Part shown: piece by piece, positions 1 through 8,106 of the stretch
Layout of the letters: each line of letters begins with the position of its first letter
Position numbering within the stretch: the first letter of the stretch is position 1
Assembly: GCF_014170335.1 (NCBI RefSeq)
Contig: NZ_LZZS01000018.1
Coordinates: 1-57,847, forward strand
Length of the DNA stretch: 57,847 nt
Direction: 5' to 3'
Source of the DNA: Achromobacter sp. UMC46
Lineage (GTDB): Bacteria; Pseudomonadota; Gammaproteobacteria; Burkholderiales; Burkholderiaceae_B
Notes under the pieces: model-generated
Databases searched by the model: none
What the model was told of the DNA's origin: nothing
What the model saw: only the letters and a program-made list of their open reading frames with translations
Position numbers and translations under genes: made by a program

Positions 1-293
1 AAGATGTCGCGCTCTTCCTTAACCTGCTCCAACTCGCGCTTGAGGCGCTGGATCTCGGTCTGTTCGTCGCTGCGAGTTCGGCCTTTACCGGGGAAAGAAA
101 TGTCAGGCCCGTGTGTGGCGAGCTCCTTCTTCCATCGGTAAATAATCGAGCGCTTCACACCCAGCATCAAAGCCAGTTGGGTGCCAGTAACCTGGCCTTG
201 CTCCAACTGGCGAACCGCCTCGACCTTGAACTCGCGGCTATGGTGCTGGCGCTTGGCGCCGGTCGCACTGCTATCGGGCTTGGATTTATCCAT
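1..293 (-). CDS. IS3-family transposase OrfA, 3' end cut by the window
   Basis: DNA-binding first frame of an IS3-type transposase. The 97 visible residues start MDKSKPDSSATGAKRQHHSR and continue with a helix-turn-helix region (EFKVEAVRQLEQGQ, then LALMLGVKRSIIYRWKKEL). A charged, leucine-containing segment follows (QRLKRELEQVKEERDIL), typical of the OrfA leucine zipper that multimerises the transposase. The ATG at 293 has a strong AAGGAGG ribosome site seven bases upstream. In this family OrfB (DDE integrase) is made by programmed -1 frameshifting; that part is off the window. The frame is intact as far as can be seen. Confidence 0.85.
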   Translation of the reverse strand, partial: MDKSKPDSSATGAKRQHHSREFKVEAVRQLEQGQVTGTQLALMLGVKRSIIYRWKKELATHGPDISFPGKGRTRSDEQTEIQRLKRELEQVKEERDI

Positions 294-354
294 GGGACAC
301 CTCCTTCAAGTATTGTCTACTTCTTCGGGTGTCCGGAAAACCTGGGCTAGCTCA
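1..354 (-). mobile_element. IS3-family insertion sequence, left part only
   Basis: The end of an insertion sequence that runs off the window start. It contains the first transposase frame on the minus strand. The outer end is placed at about 350-354, where the minus strand starts TGAGCTAGCCC, a TG-starting terminus typical of IS3-family inverted repeats. The boundary is supported independently: the interrupted 5'-nucleotidase reading frame is open and similar to its family down to position 351 and meets a stop codon at 348-350. The second transposase frame, the other terminal repeat and any target duplication lie outside the window. Confidence 0.8.
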
Positions 355-1076
355 TACTGCTTTCACGCAATGACCCAGACACCGGCATGAGAGTCATGAA
401 TTCCATCGAGCATTACCGTCTCGGCATGACTCGGGCGATTTTTCTTCAAGGGAGAAATCCTCACGCTTACATTCCCGCGCTGTCAATCAGTCTGTTTCTG
501 TCAGCGAATGAAGCTGATGTGAAACAGGCAGTCCTAGCTGGATATCCAGCAGGCCAGGTGTTGGAATCGCAGCATGTTGAATTGGCAGGAGAAGAAGAAT
601 TGCGCGTAGCGTTCGACTTCGACGGTGTGATCGCAGATGACGAGGCTGAGACAGTCTTTCACGCCACCAATGACCTGTACGAATTCCATAAGCATGAATC
701 AGACAGAGCATTCGTTCCACACAATCCTGGTCTATTGAAAGAGCTTCTCGAAAAACTCTCTGCAATTCAAAAAAAAGAACAGATCAAGGCAGAGCGAGAC
801 CCCAAGTACTCACCCAGGCTAAGAATCTCCATCGTGACAGCCAGGAACGCGCCCTCACATCAGCGTGTGATCAATACAATGCGTAGTTGGGACATCAACG
901 TGAATGAAGCTTTCTTCCTTGGTGGCATAGAAAAAAAGGCCATCCTAGATGTACTCAAGCCACACATCTTCTTTGACGATCAAAAAACGCATTTGCTGCC
1001 AGCATCGGGATCTCTCCCTTCCGTTCATATCCCGTTCGGCGTAAGAAATCGAACAGTATCCGATCCGTCAACTTAA
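351..1076 (+). pseudogene. 5'-nucleotidase (cN-I type), 5' end removed by the IS
   Basis: C-terminal part of a cytosolic 5'-nucleotidase that dephosphorylates nucleoside monophosphates. The open frame begins at the IS edge (LILLSRNDPDTG at 351-386), so similarity to the family starts before the first ATG at 387. The segment AFDFDGVIADDEAE, about residues 75-88 counted from that ATG, is the aspartate-rich motif of the family. The C-terminal FFDDQ and HIPFG segments are also present. Full-length relatives have roughly 80 more N-terminal residues, which the IS has removed. Base composition is clearly lower in GC than in neighbouring genes, suggesting acquired DNA. An internal start at 387 could give a fragment, probably not active. 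Confidence 0.75.
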
Positions 1077-1097
1077 CTGCCAATTTCCGCAAAGCAC

Positions 1098-1832
1098 TCA
1101 CGCACCTATCGACAAAGGTCTGGCCTTGATCCACAGGAACATCGGCAGCCGGGTCCACTGCTGCAGCTGCGCCGTCGATGCCGCGTCCGGCTGCGGTTCG
1201 CGCAGCGATACGATCGCCAGCCCCGCCGCTTCCAGCGCCGCCATGTAGTCCTGCAACGGCAGCGACCAGCCCGCGAAGTGCATGCTCAGGCCGTCGCGCG
1301 TTTCCTTGCCATCGAAGTGCTCCCGCCCGTAATAGGTGCCGTCGATCACGAACGGCGCGTCCGCTTGCGGCCCGGTGAAGCGGCCGCGGTCGCGGAAGGG
1401 ATGGACGATGGAAATGAACAGCGTGCCGCCCGGCTTGAGCACCCGGCGCGCCTCCCGCAACGCCGCCGGCACGTCGTCCACGTCCATCAGCACGTTGTAG
1501 GCGATCACCAGGTCGAACTCGCCGTCCGCGTAGGGCAGCGACTGCGCGGGCGCGACGTCGTACCGATCGGCGGAATCCGCGGCGCGCGCGGCCTCGACCA
1601 TCGCGGCGACCGCATCGCTTGCGGTGACGCGATAACCCAGTGCCCGGGCCTCGCGGCTGATACGGCCTTCGCCGCAGCCGATTTCCAGCGCGCGCCCCTG
1701 TCCCCCGCCCAGGTACGCCGCGAAACCCTCTCGGTACGCCCAGAAAGCGTCATGCCCAGGCGTGCCCGCCCACGTGATCCATTGATCGGCCACGGAGGTC
1801 CAATGCGCCTGGTCCGGTTGCGATTCGGTCAT
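1098..1832 (-). CDS. Class I SAM-dependent methyltransferase
   Basis: A 244-residue soluble methyltransferase of the Methyltransf_11 type. Motif I (ALEIGCGEGR, residues 48-57) binds S-adenosylmethionine, followed by the acidic end of strand 2 (VTASDAV), the FDLVIAYNVL segment and the post-motif LKPGGTLFISIVHPF. The HPF segment and the C-terminal aromatic LPMFLWIKA occur in a group of small-molecule methyltransferases of unknown substrate. It is transcribed divergently from the phosphotransferase gene at 1945. The ATG at 1832 gives a normal length. The substrate cannot be told from sequence. Confidence 0.85.
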   Translation of the reverse strand: MTESQPDQAHWTSVADQWITWAGTPGHDAFWAYREGFAAYLGGGQGRALEIGCGEGRISREARALGYRVTASDAVAAMVEAARAADSADRYDVAPAQSLPYADGEFDLVIAYNVLMDVDDVPAALREARRVLKPGGTLFISIVHPFRDRGRFTGPQADAPFVIDGTYYGREHFDGKETRDGLSMHFAGWSLPLQDYMAALEAAGLAIVSLREPQPDAASTAQLQQWTRLPMFLWIKARPLSIGA

Positions 1833-1944
1833 CCTTGATCCTCCTTGATAGCGCCGGCGGACACGGCATGGGCGACAGGCGCGACAACCGATCGGCGGCA
1901 GGCCCTACTATATACAGCCCGGCAACCATCGCCCCCCCTGCCCC

Positions 1945-2754
1945 ATGTTCGACGCCTACCTGACCCGCTGGAACCTCGTGCCCGACGGCGCCCCCATCAA
2001 GACCCCCGCCGCCCGCCTGCTGCCGGTCATGCAGGACGGCGCGCCGGCCATGCTGAAGGTGTCGGTCGAAGAAGACGAGCGGCAAGGCGGCGTACTGATG
2101 ACGTGGTGGGACGGCCAGGGCGCGGCCCGCGTGCTGGCGCATGACGACCACGCCATCCTGCTGGAACGCGCCACCGGCACGCGCTCGCTGGCGGCTTACG
2201 CCCGCACGGGCCGCGACGACGACGCCACCCGCATCCTCTGCGGCGTGTTGAAGGCGTTGCACGCCCCCCGCGCCAAGCCGCTGCCCCCGTTGCGCAGCCT
2301 GGAGGAATGGTTCGTCGAGCTGTGGCCCATGGCCCGGGCGCAAGGCGGCATCCTGGCGCACAGCGCCCGCCATGCCCGCGCGCTGCTGGACGATCCGCGC
2401 GACCTCGTCGTGCTGCATGGCGATGTCCACCACGACAACGTGCTGGACTTCGGTGAACGCGGCTGGCTGGTCATCGACCCCAAGCGCCTGTACGGCGAGC
2501 GCGCGTTCGACTACGCCAATATCTTCTGCAACCCCGACCTGTCGGACCCCGTGCCGCCCGTGGCCATCGTGCCCGGCTGCTTCGAACGACGCCTGGACCT
2601 GATCGTGGCCGAGTCCGGCCTGGATCGCCGCCGCCTGCTGCAATGGATCGTGGCATGGTGCGGCTTGTCCGCCGTCTGGTACCTGGGCGACGGCGACGAC
2701 GCCGCGATCGACCTGAACATCGCGCGCCAGGCGCAAGGGCAGCTGGACGCCTGA
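1945..2754 (+). CDS. APH(6)/hydroxyurea-type phosphotransferase
   Basis: A 269-residue kinase-fold protein of the aminoglycoside/hydroxyurea phosphotransferase family (streptomycin 6-kinase type). It has the catalytic loop HGDVHHDN (residues 158-165), the metal-binding IDPK (177-180) followed by RLYGERAFDYAN, and a likely ATP-binding lysine in PAMLKVS near residue 38. The family phosphorylates streptomycin or hydroxyurea; chromosomal copies often have no proven resistance role. No integron or transposon sits beside it, so it is probably intrinsic. Length agrees with the family (about 260-290). Confidence 0.82.
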   Translation: MFDAYLTRWNLVPDGAPIKTPAARLLPVMQDGAPAMLKVSVEEDERQGGVLMTWWDGQGAARVLAHDDHAILLERATGTRSLAAYARTGRDDDATRILCGVLKALHAPRAKPLPPLRSLEEWFVELWPMARAQGGILAHSARHARALLDDPRDLVVLHGDVHHDNVLDFGERGWLVIDPKRLYGERAFDYANIFCNPDLSDPVPPVAIVPGCFERRLDLIVAESGLDRRRLLQWIVAWCGLSAVWYLGDGDDAAIDLNIARQAQGQLDA

Positions 2755-2838
2755 GCCGCCACGCGCCACGAAGACCCCGGTTCGATGAGGTAAGGTGTAG
2801 CCCCTTCACCCCTTATCTCTTCATTCCTGGAGTATCGA

Positions 2839-4233
2839 ATGACCGGATTGTTCATCGTGGTGGCGGCGCTGGCGTTTCTGATGCTGGCGGCGTACCGGGG
2901 CTACAGCGTGATCCTGTGCGCGCCCATCGCAGCCATGGGCGCGGTGCTGCTGACGGATCCTTCCGCGCTGGCCCCCGTGTTTTCAGGCATCTTCATGGAG
3001 CGCATGGCCGGTTTCGCCAAGCTCTATTTCCCCGTGTTCCTGCTGGGCGCCGTGTTCGGCAAGCTGATCGAACTGTCGGGCTTTTCCCGCGCGATCGTGC
3101 GGGCGGTGCTGCGCATGATCGGCGCCGAACGCGCCATCGCCGCCATCGTGCTGGTGTGCGCGGTGCTGACCTATGGCGGCGTGTCGCTCTTCGTAGTGGT
3201 GTTCGCGGTCTACCCGTTCGCCGCCGAAATGTTCCGCCAGGGCGGCATCCCGAAGCGGCTGATGCCGGGCGCCATCGCGCTGGGCGCGTTCACGTTCACG
3301 ATGACGGCGCTGCCGGGCACGCCGCAGATCCAGAACATCATCCCCACCACCTTCTTCGAGACCACCACCTGGGCCGCGCCCTGGCTGGGGCTGATCGGCG
3401 CGGCGTTCACGTTGACGGCGGGCGTCGCCTACCTGGAATGGCGGCGCAAGCGCGCAGCCGCCGCCGGCGAGACCTACGGCACGGATCTGCGCAACGAACC
3501 CGCGACGCCGCCCAGCGAACGCGACCACCATCCGCTGATCGCGCTGCTGCCGCTGGTGGTGGTGGGCGTGGCCAACTTCCTGCTGACGCGCTGGATCCCC
3601 GGCTGGTATCCGGCAGGCGCCGAAGTGGACCTGCCCGGCCTGCCCAAGCCCATGCCCGTCAATGCCGCCGACCAGGTCGCGCTGTGGGCGGTGATGGGCG
3701 CGCTGATCGCCGGCATCTTCACCATCCTGCTGTTCTCGTTCCGCGGCATCAAGGCGCACTTCGCCGAAGGCAGCAAAAGCGCCGTGTCAGGCGCGCTGCT
3801 GGCGTCCATGAACACGGCGGCCGAATACGGCTTCGGCGGCGTCATCGCCGCATTGCCGGGCTTCCTGCTGGTGGCCGAGGCGCTGAAATCCATCCCCGAC
3901 CCGCTGGTGGGCGAAGCCATCGCCGTGACCTCGCTGGCGGGCATTACCGGGTCGGCCTCGGGCGGCATGAGCATCGCGCTGGCCGCGATGTCGCAGACCT
4001 TCATCGACGGCGCGCTCGCGGCGGGCATCCCCATGGACGTGCTGCACCGCGTCGCCGCCATGGCCAGCGGCGGCATGGACACGCTGCCGCACAACGGCGC
4101 GGTGATCACGCTGCTGGCCGTCACCGGCCTGACGCACCGGCAGTCGTACGGCGACATCTTCGCCATCACGCTGATATCGACGATGTCGGTCTTCGTGGTG
4201 ATCGCGGTGTACTACCTGACCGGCATCGTTTGA
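2839..4233 (+). CDS. GntP-family permease (organic acid:H+ symporter)
   Basis: A 464-residue inner-membrane protein with about 12 hydrophobic segments, beginning MTGLFIVVAALAFLMLAAYR. The GntP-family features are the TYGGVSLFVVVFAVYPFA and ALPGTPQIQNIIPTTFF segments and the C-terminal ASGGMSIALAAMS and HNGAVITLLAVTGL repeats. The family takes up gluconate, hydroxybutyrate, citrate or related acids with protons. A GGAG ribosome site precedes the ATG. Its stop overlaps the convergent LysR gene by about 22 bases. The neighbouring SDR dehydrogenase suggests uptake and oxidation of a hydroxy acid, but the substrate is inferred only. Confidence 0.88.
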   Translation: MTGLFIVVAALAFLMLAAYRGYSVILCAPIAAMGAVLLTDPSALAPVFSGIFMERMAGFAKLYFPVFLLGAVFGKLIELSGFSRAIVRAVLRMIGAERAIAAIVLVCAVLTYGGVSLFVVVFAVYPFAAEMFRQGGIPKRLMPGAIALGAFTFTMTALPGTPQIQNIIPTTFFETTTWAAPWLGLIGAAFTLTAGVAYLEWRRKRAAAAGETYGTDLRNEPATPPSERDHHPLIALLPLVVVGVANFLLTRWIPGWYPAGAEVDLPGLPKPMPVNAADQVALWAVMGALIAGIFTILLFSFRGIKAHFAEGSKSAVSGALLASMNTAAEYGFGGVIAALPGFLLVAEALKSIPDPLVGEAIAVTSLAGITGSASGGMSIALAAMSQTFIDGALAAGIPMDVLHRVAAMASGGMDTLPHNGAVITLLAVTGLTHRQSYGDIFAITLISTMSVFVVIAVYYLTGIV

Positions 4234-5123
4234 TCGAAGGCGGTGGCGAACACGTCGACCAGCCACTGCGTGAAGACGCGCACCCGGGCCGACACCTGCC
4301 GGTTCTGCGGGTACAGCACCGATACCGGCATGGGTGCCGGCGGCGCCTTGGGCAGCACGATCCGCAGATGTCCCGCCGCCAGCTCCCGCTCCACGCGGTA
4401 GCGCGGCACCTGCGCCAGCCCCAGGCCGGCCAAAGCCGCGCCGGTGTAGAGCTCGGCGCCCGTCACGCTGACCACCGACCCGGGGCGCACGAGCACGCTG
4501 CGCCCCTCCACCAAGAAGTCCAGCGGCATGGTGCGTCCGGTGGCGCTGGACAGATAGTCCACCGCGCGGTGCCCCTCCAGGTCTTCCAGGCTGGCGGGCG
4601 TGCCGAAACGCGCCAGATACGCGGGGCTGGCCACCGTCACCAGCGGCATCAGCGCGATCTGCCGGCCCACCAGCGACGAATCCTGCAGGGCGCCCGCGCG
4701 CAGCACGCAGTCCACCCCCTCGCGCACCATATCCACCAGGCGGTCGTCTTCGCCCAGATGCAGGACGATGTCGGGATAGCGCTCAAGAAAACCCGGCAAC
4801 CCGGGCATCACGAAGTACTTGGCCAGCGTGCCTTGGGCGTTCACGCGCAGCAGCCCCTTGGGCGCCGTGTTCAGGAACGCGCCGTCGGCCTCTTCCAGAT
4901 CCGCCAGCAGACGCACGCAGCGCTGGTAATAGGCCTCGCCGTCGTGCGTCAGCCGCACCTGGCGCGTGGTGCGCTCCAGCAGGCGGGCGCCCAGGCGGCT
5001 TTCCATGCGCTTGATCAGGTTGGTGACTGTGGCGCGGGGTATCTGCAGGTCTTCGGCCGCCTGGGAAAAACTGCCCCGTTCAGCGATGCGGACGAACACC
5101 TGCATTTCCTGGAAACGATCCAT
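4212..5123 (-). CDS. LysR-family transcriptional regulator
   Basis: A 303-residue LysR regulator. The N-terminal winged helix (MDRFQEMQVFVRIAERGSFS, then PRATVTNLIKRMESRLGARL) is followed by a two-lobe effector-binding domain. The sequence resembles the large subgroup next to SDR genes in Burkholderiales. The ATG at 5123 is chosen; a GTG at 5132 in frame would add three residues. It is divergent from the SDR gene at 5239 and convergent with the GntP gene, so it probably controls one or both. The AT-rich gap 5133-5238 should hold its operator. Confidence 0.88.
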   Translation of the reverse strand: MDRFQEMQVFVRIAERGSFSQAAEDLQIPRATVTNLIKRMESRLGARLLERTTRQVRLTHDGEAYYQRCVRLLADLEEADGAFLNTAPKGLLRVNAQGTLAKYFVMPGLPGFLERYPDIVLHLGEDDRLVDMVREGVDCVLRAGALQDSSLVGRQIALMPLVTVASPAYLARFGTPASLEDLEGHRAVDYLSSATGRTMPLDFLVEGRSVLVRPGSVVSVTGAELYTGAALAGLGLAQVPRYRVERELAAGHLRIVLPKAPPAPMPVSVLYPQNRQVSARVRVFTQWLVDVFATAFDQTMPVR

Positions 5124-5238
5124 CCCGGGCACCCTATTATTAATGCAAATGGAATTATGTTAGCGAATATAGGGTAATTATCTTCAGTTTGGAATAGTTC
5201 ATGATGCCTCCATTCCCCCTGCCCCCTGGAGACACCGC

Positions 5239-5994
5239 ATGAACACCCAAGCCTCTCAATCGACCCCGCAACGCGTCGCCCTGGTCACCGGCGGATCGCG
5301 CGGCATCGGCGCCGCCATCGTGCGGCGCCTGGCCCGCGACGGCTACGCGGTCGGCATCAACTACGCATCCCGTTCGGCCGAGGCCGATGCGCTGGCCGAC
5401 GAGATCCGCCAGGCGGGCGGCCGCGCTCTGGCGGTGCAGGCCGACGTGTCCAAGGCGGCCGACGTGCGCGCGCTGTTCGACAAGGTGGAATCCGGGCTGG
5501 GACGCATCAGCGCACTGGTCAACAGCGCCGGCGTGCTGAAGGTGCAGCCCTTGGCCGACACCTCCGACGACGACTATGCCCAGACCTTCGACATCAATAC
5601 GCGCGGCACCTTCAACACGCTGCGTGAAGCCGCTGCCCGGCTGGCCGATGGCGGCAGCATCGTCAACGTGTCCAGCACCACCATTGCGCTGAACCTGCCG
5701 GGCTACGCGGTCTACATCGCCAGCAAGGCCGCGGTCGAGAGCTTCACGCACGTGTTTTCCAAGGAACTGCGCGGCCGCCAGATCACCGTGAACGCCGTGG
5801 CGCCCGGCCCGGTCGCCACCGAGCTGTTCCTGAAGGGCAAGAGCCCCGAACTGATCGAACACTTCGCCAAGATGCCGCCGCTGGAACGCCTGGGCCAGCC
5901 CGACGACATCGCGGGCGTCGTGTCGTTTCTGACCGGCCCGGACAGCGGCTGGGTCAACGGCCAGATCTTGCGCGCCAACGGCGGCGTGGCCTGA
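5239..5994 (+). CDS. SDR-family oxidoreductase (FabG-like)
   Basis: A 251-residue short-chain dehydrogenase/reductase. It shows the nucleotide motif TGGSRGIG near the N-terminus, NSAG in the middle, the catalytic serine in NVSSTT and the YxxxK pair in YIASK, and ends with the family-typical GPDSGWVNGQILRANGGVA. An arginine soon after the glycine motif (YASRSAE) suggests NADP(H) use. It is annotated generally as 3-oxoacyl-ACP reductase-like, but its position beside a LysR gene and a GntP permease fits a catabolic or detoxifying dehydrogenase. The ATG has a GGAG site upstream. Confidence 0.88.
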   Translation: MNTQASQSTPQRVALVTGGSRGIGAAIVRRLARDGYAVGINYASRSAEADALADEIRQAGGRALAVQADVSKAADVRALFDKVESGLGRISALVNSAGVLKVQPLADTSDDDYAQTFDINTRGTFNTLREAAARLADGGSIVNVSSTTIALNLPGYAVYIASKAAVESFTHVFSKELRGRQITVNAVAPGPVATELFLKGKSPELIEHFAKMPPLERLGQPDDIAGVVSFLTGPDSGWVNGQILRANGGVA

Positions 5995-6045
5995 CACCGC
6001 GCCCCGCCCAGCGTTGCCGGCCAATTTATTCCACTTCAGACTTAT

Positions 6046-6081
6046 TCCATGAAAATTACTCGTTTGTTGTGATCGCCGGCC
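6046..6081 (+). promoter_or_regulatory. Shared LysR-type control motif upstream of the CoA operon
   Basis: This stretch contains ATGAAAATTA, then TTGTTG, GAT and GCCGGCC. A close copy lies at 9065-9101 upstream of the Bug gene. Both copies are near the LysR gene at 8107. TTGTTG (6064-6069) followed 17 bases later by TAGCAT (6087-6092) can serve as -35 and -10 elements. Confidence 0.55.
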
Positions 6082-6127
6082 GCCTCTAGCATGGCTTCCG
6101 ACCCTAACGATCCGGAGACCGCAAACC

Positions 6128-6922
6128 ATGAGCGCCCCCATCCCCGACTTCCCCCACAGCCGCATCGACCGCGACGAACGCGGCGTCTACACCCTGCAGA
6201 TCCACGACGCCAAGAGCCTGAACATCCTGGCGACGCCCGTCACGCAGGGCCTGACGCAAGCGGTGCGGTGGATTGCCGAGCGGGCCGATGCCCGTGCGCT
6301 GGTCATCCGCGGCACGGGCGAGCGCGCCTTCATCGGCGGCGCGAATCTCTATGAAATGGCCGAGCTGGACCCCGCCGGCGGCCGCGCCTTCATCACCCAC
6401 CTGCGCGACCTGTGCGACGCCGTGCGCAACGTGCCCGTGCCCACCATCGCCCGCATTCCCGGCTTCTGCCTGGGCGCGGGCATGGAGCTGGCGGCCGCCT
6501 GCGACATCCGCCTGGGGTCGCGCGACGGCGTGTTCGGCATGCCGGAAGTCCGGGTCGGCATTCCGTCGGTCATCCATGCCGTGCTGCTGCCCGCGCTGAT
6601 CGGGCCGGGCGCGACCCACTGGCTGCTGCTGACCGGTGAAAACGTGGATGCCGAACAGGCCTTGCGCTGGGGCTTCCTGCAGTTCCTGTGCGATGCGGGC
6701 GAACTGGACGCGCTGGTCGAGCGCACCGTCGGCCCCATCGCGGCCAGCGGCCCGCGCGCGGTCGCGTCGCAGAAAGCCCTGCTGCGCTACTGGGAGACCT
6801 CGACCGTGGACGCGGGCCTGGACCGCAGCGTCGACGCCTTCGGCGACGCGTTCACGACAGACGAGCCGCGCCGGTACATGGCCCCGTTCCTGGCCCGCAA
6901 GCACAAGCGGGACGGCCAATGA
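6128..6922 (+). CDS. Enoyl-CoA hydratase/isomerase family protein
   Basis: A 264-residue crotonase-fold enzyme acting on an acyl-CoA. The oxyanion-hole segments are IGGANLYEMAEL and CLGAGMELAAACDIRL, and MPEVRVGIPSV follows where catalytic residues lie in the family. The glutamate of GMELA occupies one of the usual catalytic positions. The stop codon overlaps the ATG of the CoA-transferase gene (ATGA), so the two are co-translated. A role in degradation of an organic acid as its CoA ester is likely. The substrate is unknown. Confidence 0.85.
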   Translation: MSAPIPDFPHSRIDRDERGVYTLQIHDAKSLNILATPVTQGLTQAVRWIAERADARALVIRGTGERAFIGGANLYEMAELDPAGGRAFITHLRDLCDAVRNVPVPTIARIPGFCLGAGMELAAACDIRLGSRDGVFGMPEVRVGIPSVIHAVLLPALIGPGATHWLLLTGENVDAEQALRWGFLQFLCDAGELDALVERTVGPIAASGPRAVASQKALLRYWETSTVDAGLDRSVDAFGDAFTTDEPRRYMAPFLARKHKRDGQ

Positions 6923-8070
6923 CCCCGGCGGACGGCGGCGGCCCGCTGGCGGGCGTGCGCGTCATCGACATGACCTCGGTCGGCATGGGGCCCTACGCTA
7001 CGCAGATCCTGGGCGACATGGGCGCCGACGTCATCAAGGTGGAGGCGCCCGAAGGGGACGTCTTCCGCGCCTCGGCGCCCGCCGCGTCGCCGGGCATGGG
7101 CGCGGCCTATCTGAACCTGAACCGCAACAAACGCAGCATCACGCTGAACGCGAAGGACCCGGACGACCGGCAGCGGCTGCTGGCGCTGGTGGACGGCGCC
7201 GACGTGTTCATCTCGAACGTGCGGCCCCGCGCGCTGGCGCGGGCGGGCCTGGACGCCGCCACCCTGTGCGCCCGCAATCCGCGCCTGATCTACTGTTCGG
7301 CAGTGGGCTTCGGGCAGGACGGCCCCTACGCCGCCAAGCCCGCCTTCGACGACATCATCCAGGCCATGTGCGGGTTGGCCGACCTGCAAGGCCGCAACGC
7401 GGGCGCCCCCGCCTACGTCAACACCATCATGGCCGACAAGGTGGCGGGCCTGACGCTGGCCTACGCCATCCCCATGGCCTTGTACGAGCGCGAGAAATCC
7501 GGCCGCGGCCAGGCGATCGAAGTGCCCATGTTCGAAACGCTGGTGTCCTTCACCTTGGTCGAACACCTGGGCGGGCGCACGTTCGAACCGCCGCGCGGCG
7601 GCATGGGCTACAACCGGGTGCTGTCGCCCGAGCGCAAGCCCTACCGCACGCGGGACGGCTATATTGCCCTGCTGCCCTACACCGACGCCCAATGGCAGCG
7701 CTTCTTCAGCCTGGCCGGGCGCGACGACCTGGCCATGGACCCGCGCTACCAGACGCCGCCGATGCGCGCCCGCAATGTCGACACGCTCTACCAGCAGCTG
7801 GCCGCCATCGTCGCCCAACGCGGCACCGGGGACTGGCTGGCCCTGCTGGCCGACGCCGACATCCCGCACTCCCGCGTGAACACGCCCGAGGCCCTGTTCG
7901 ACGACCCCCATCTGGCGGCCACGGGCTTTTTCCAGCGCGTGGAACACCCGACCGAAGGGACGCTGACCGCCACGTCGATCCCCGTGCGGTTCTCGCGCAC
8001 GCCGGGGGCATTGCGCCGGCCGGCGCCGCGGCAGGACGCGGATCGGGATATGCTCGACGCTGGCGGCTAA
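6919..8070 (+). CDS. CaiB/BaiF-type (family III) CoA-transferase
   Basis: A 383-residue family III CoA-transferase, which moves CoA between carboxylic acids. The N-terminus GVRVIDMTSVGMGPYATQILGDMGADVIKVE is the family hallmark, and the aspartate in NTIMADKVAG is at the expected place for the catalytic acyl-carrying residue. The start at 6919 overlaps the stop of the hydratase gene; a longer in-frame opening upstream is an artefact of GC-rich DNA. With the hydratase it forms a two-gene activation and conversion unit, probably fed by the Bug-binding protein downstream. Confidence 0.87.
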   Translation: MTPADGGGPLAGVRVIDMTSVGMGPYATQILGDMGADVIKVEAPEGDVFRASAPAASPGMGAAYLNLNRNKRSITLNAKDPDDRQRLLALVDGADVFISNVRPRALARAGLDAATLCARNPRLIYCSAVGFGQDGPYAAKPAFDDIIQAMCGLADLQGRNAGAPAYVNTIMADKVAGLTLAYAIPMALYEREKSGRGQAIEVPMFETLVSFTLVEHLGGRTFEPPRGGMGYNRVLSPERKPYRTRDGYIALLPYTDAQWQRFFSLAGRDDLAMDPRYQTPPMRARNVDTLYQQLAAIVAQRGTGDWLALLADADIPHSRVNTPEALFDDPHLAATGFFQRVEHPTEGTLTATSIPVRFSRTPGALRRPAPRQDADRDMLDAGG

Positions 8071-8106
8071 GCCCATCCCGGGCCGCCGCGCCCTGCCCGC
8101 CCGATC

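Noticed and set aside
1945..2754. Acquired streptomycin resistance gene
   Set aside because: No mobile-element context and normal GC; only a family relation to streptomycin kinases is supported.
2643..5177. Very long rightward frame of 844 codons across the GntP, LysR and SDR region
   Set aside because: Arg-, Gly- and His-rich translation without any family pattern; it is a shadow of the GntP gene and the LysR gene in GC-rich DNA.
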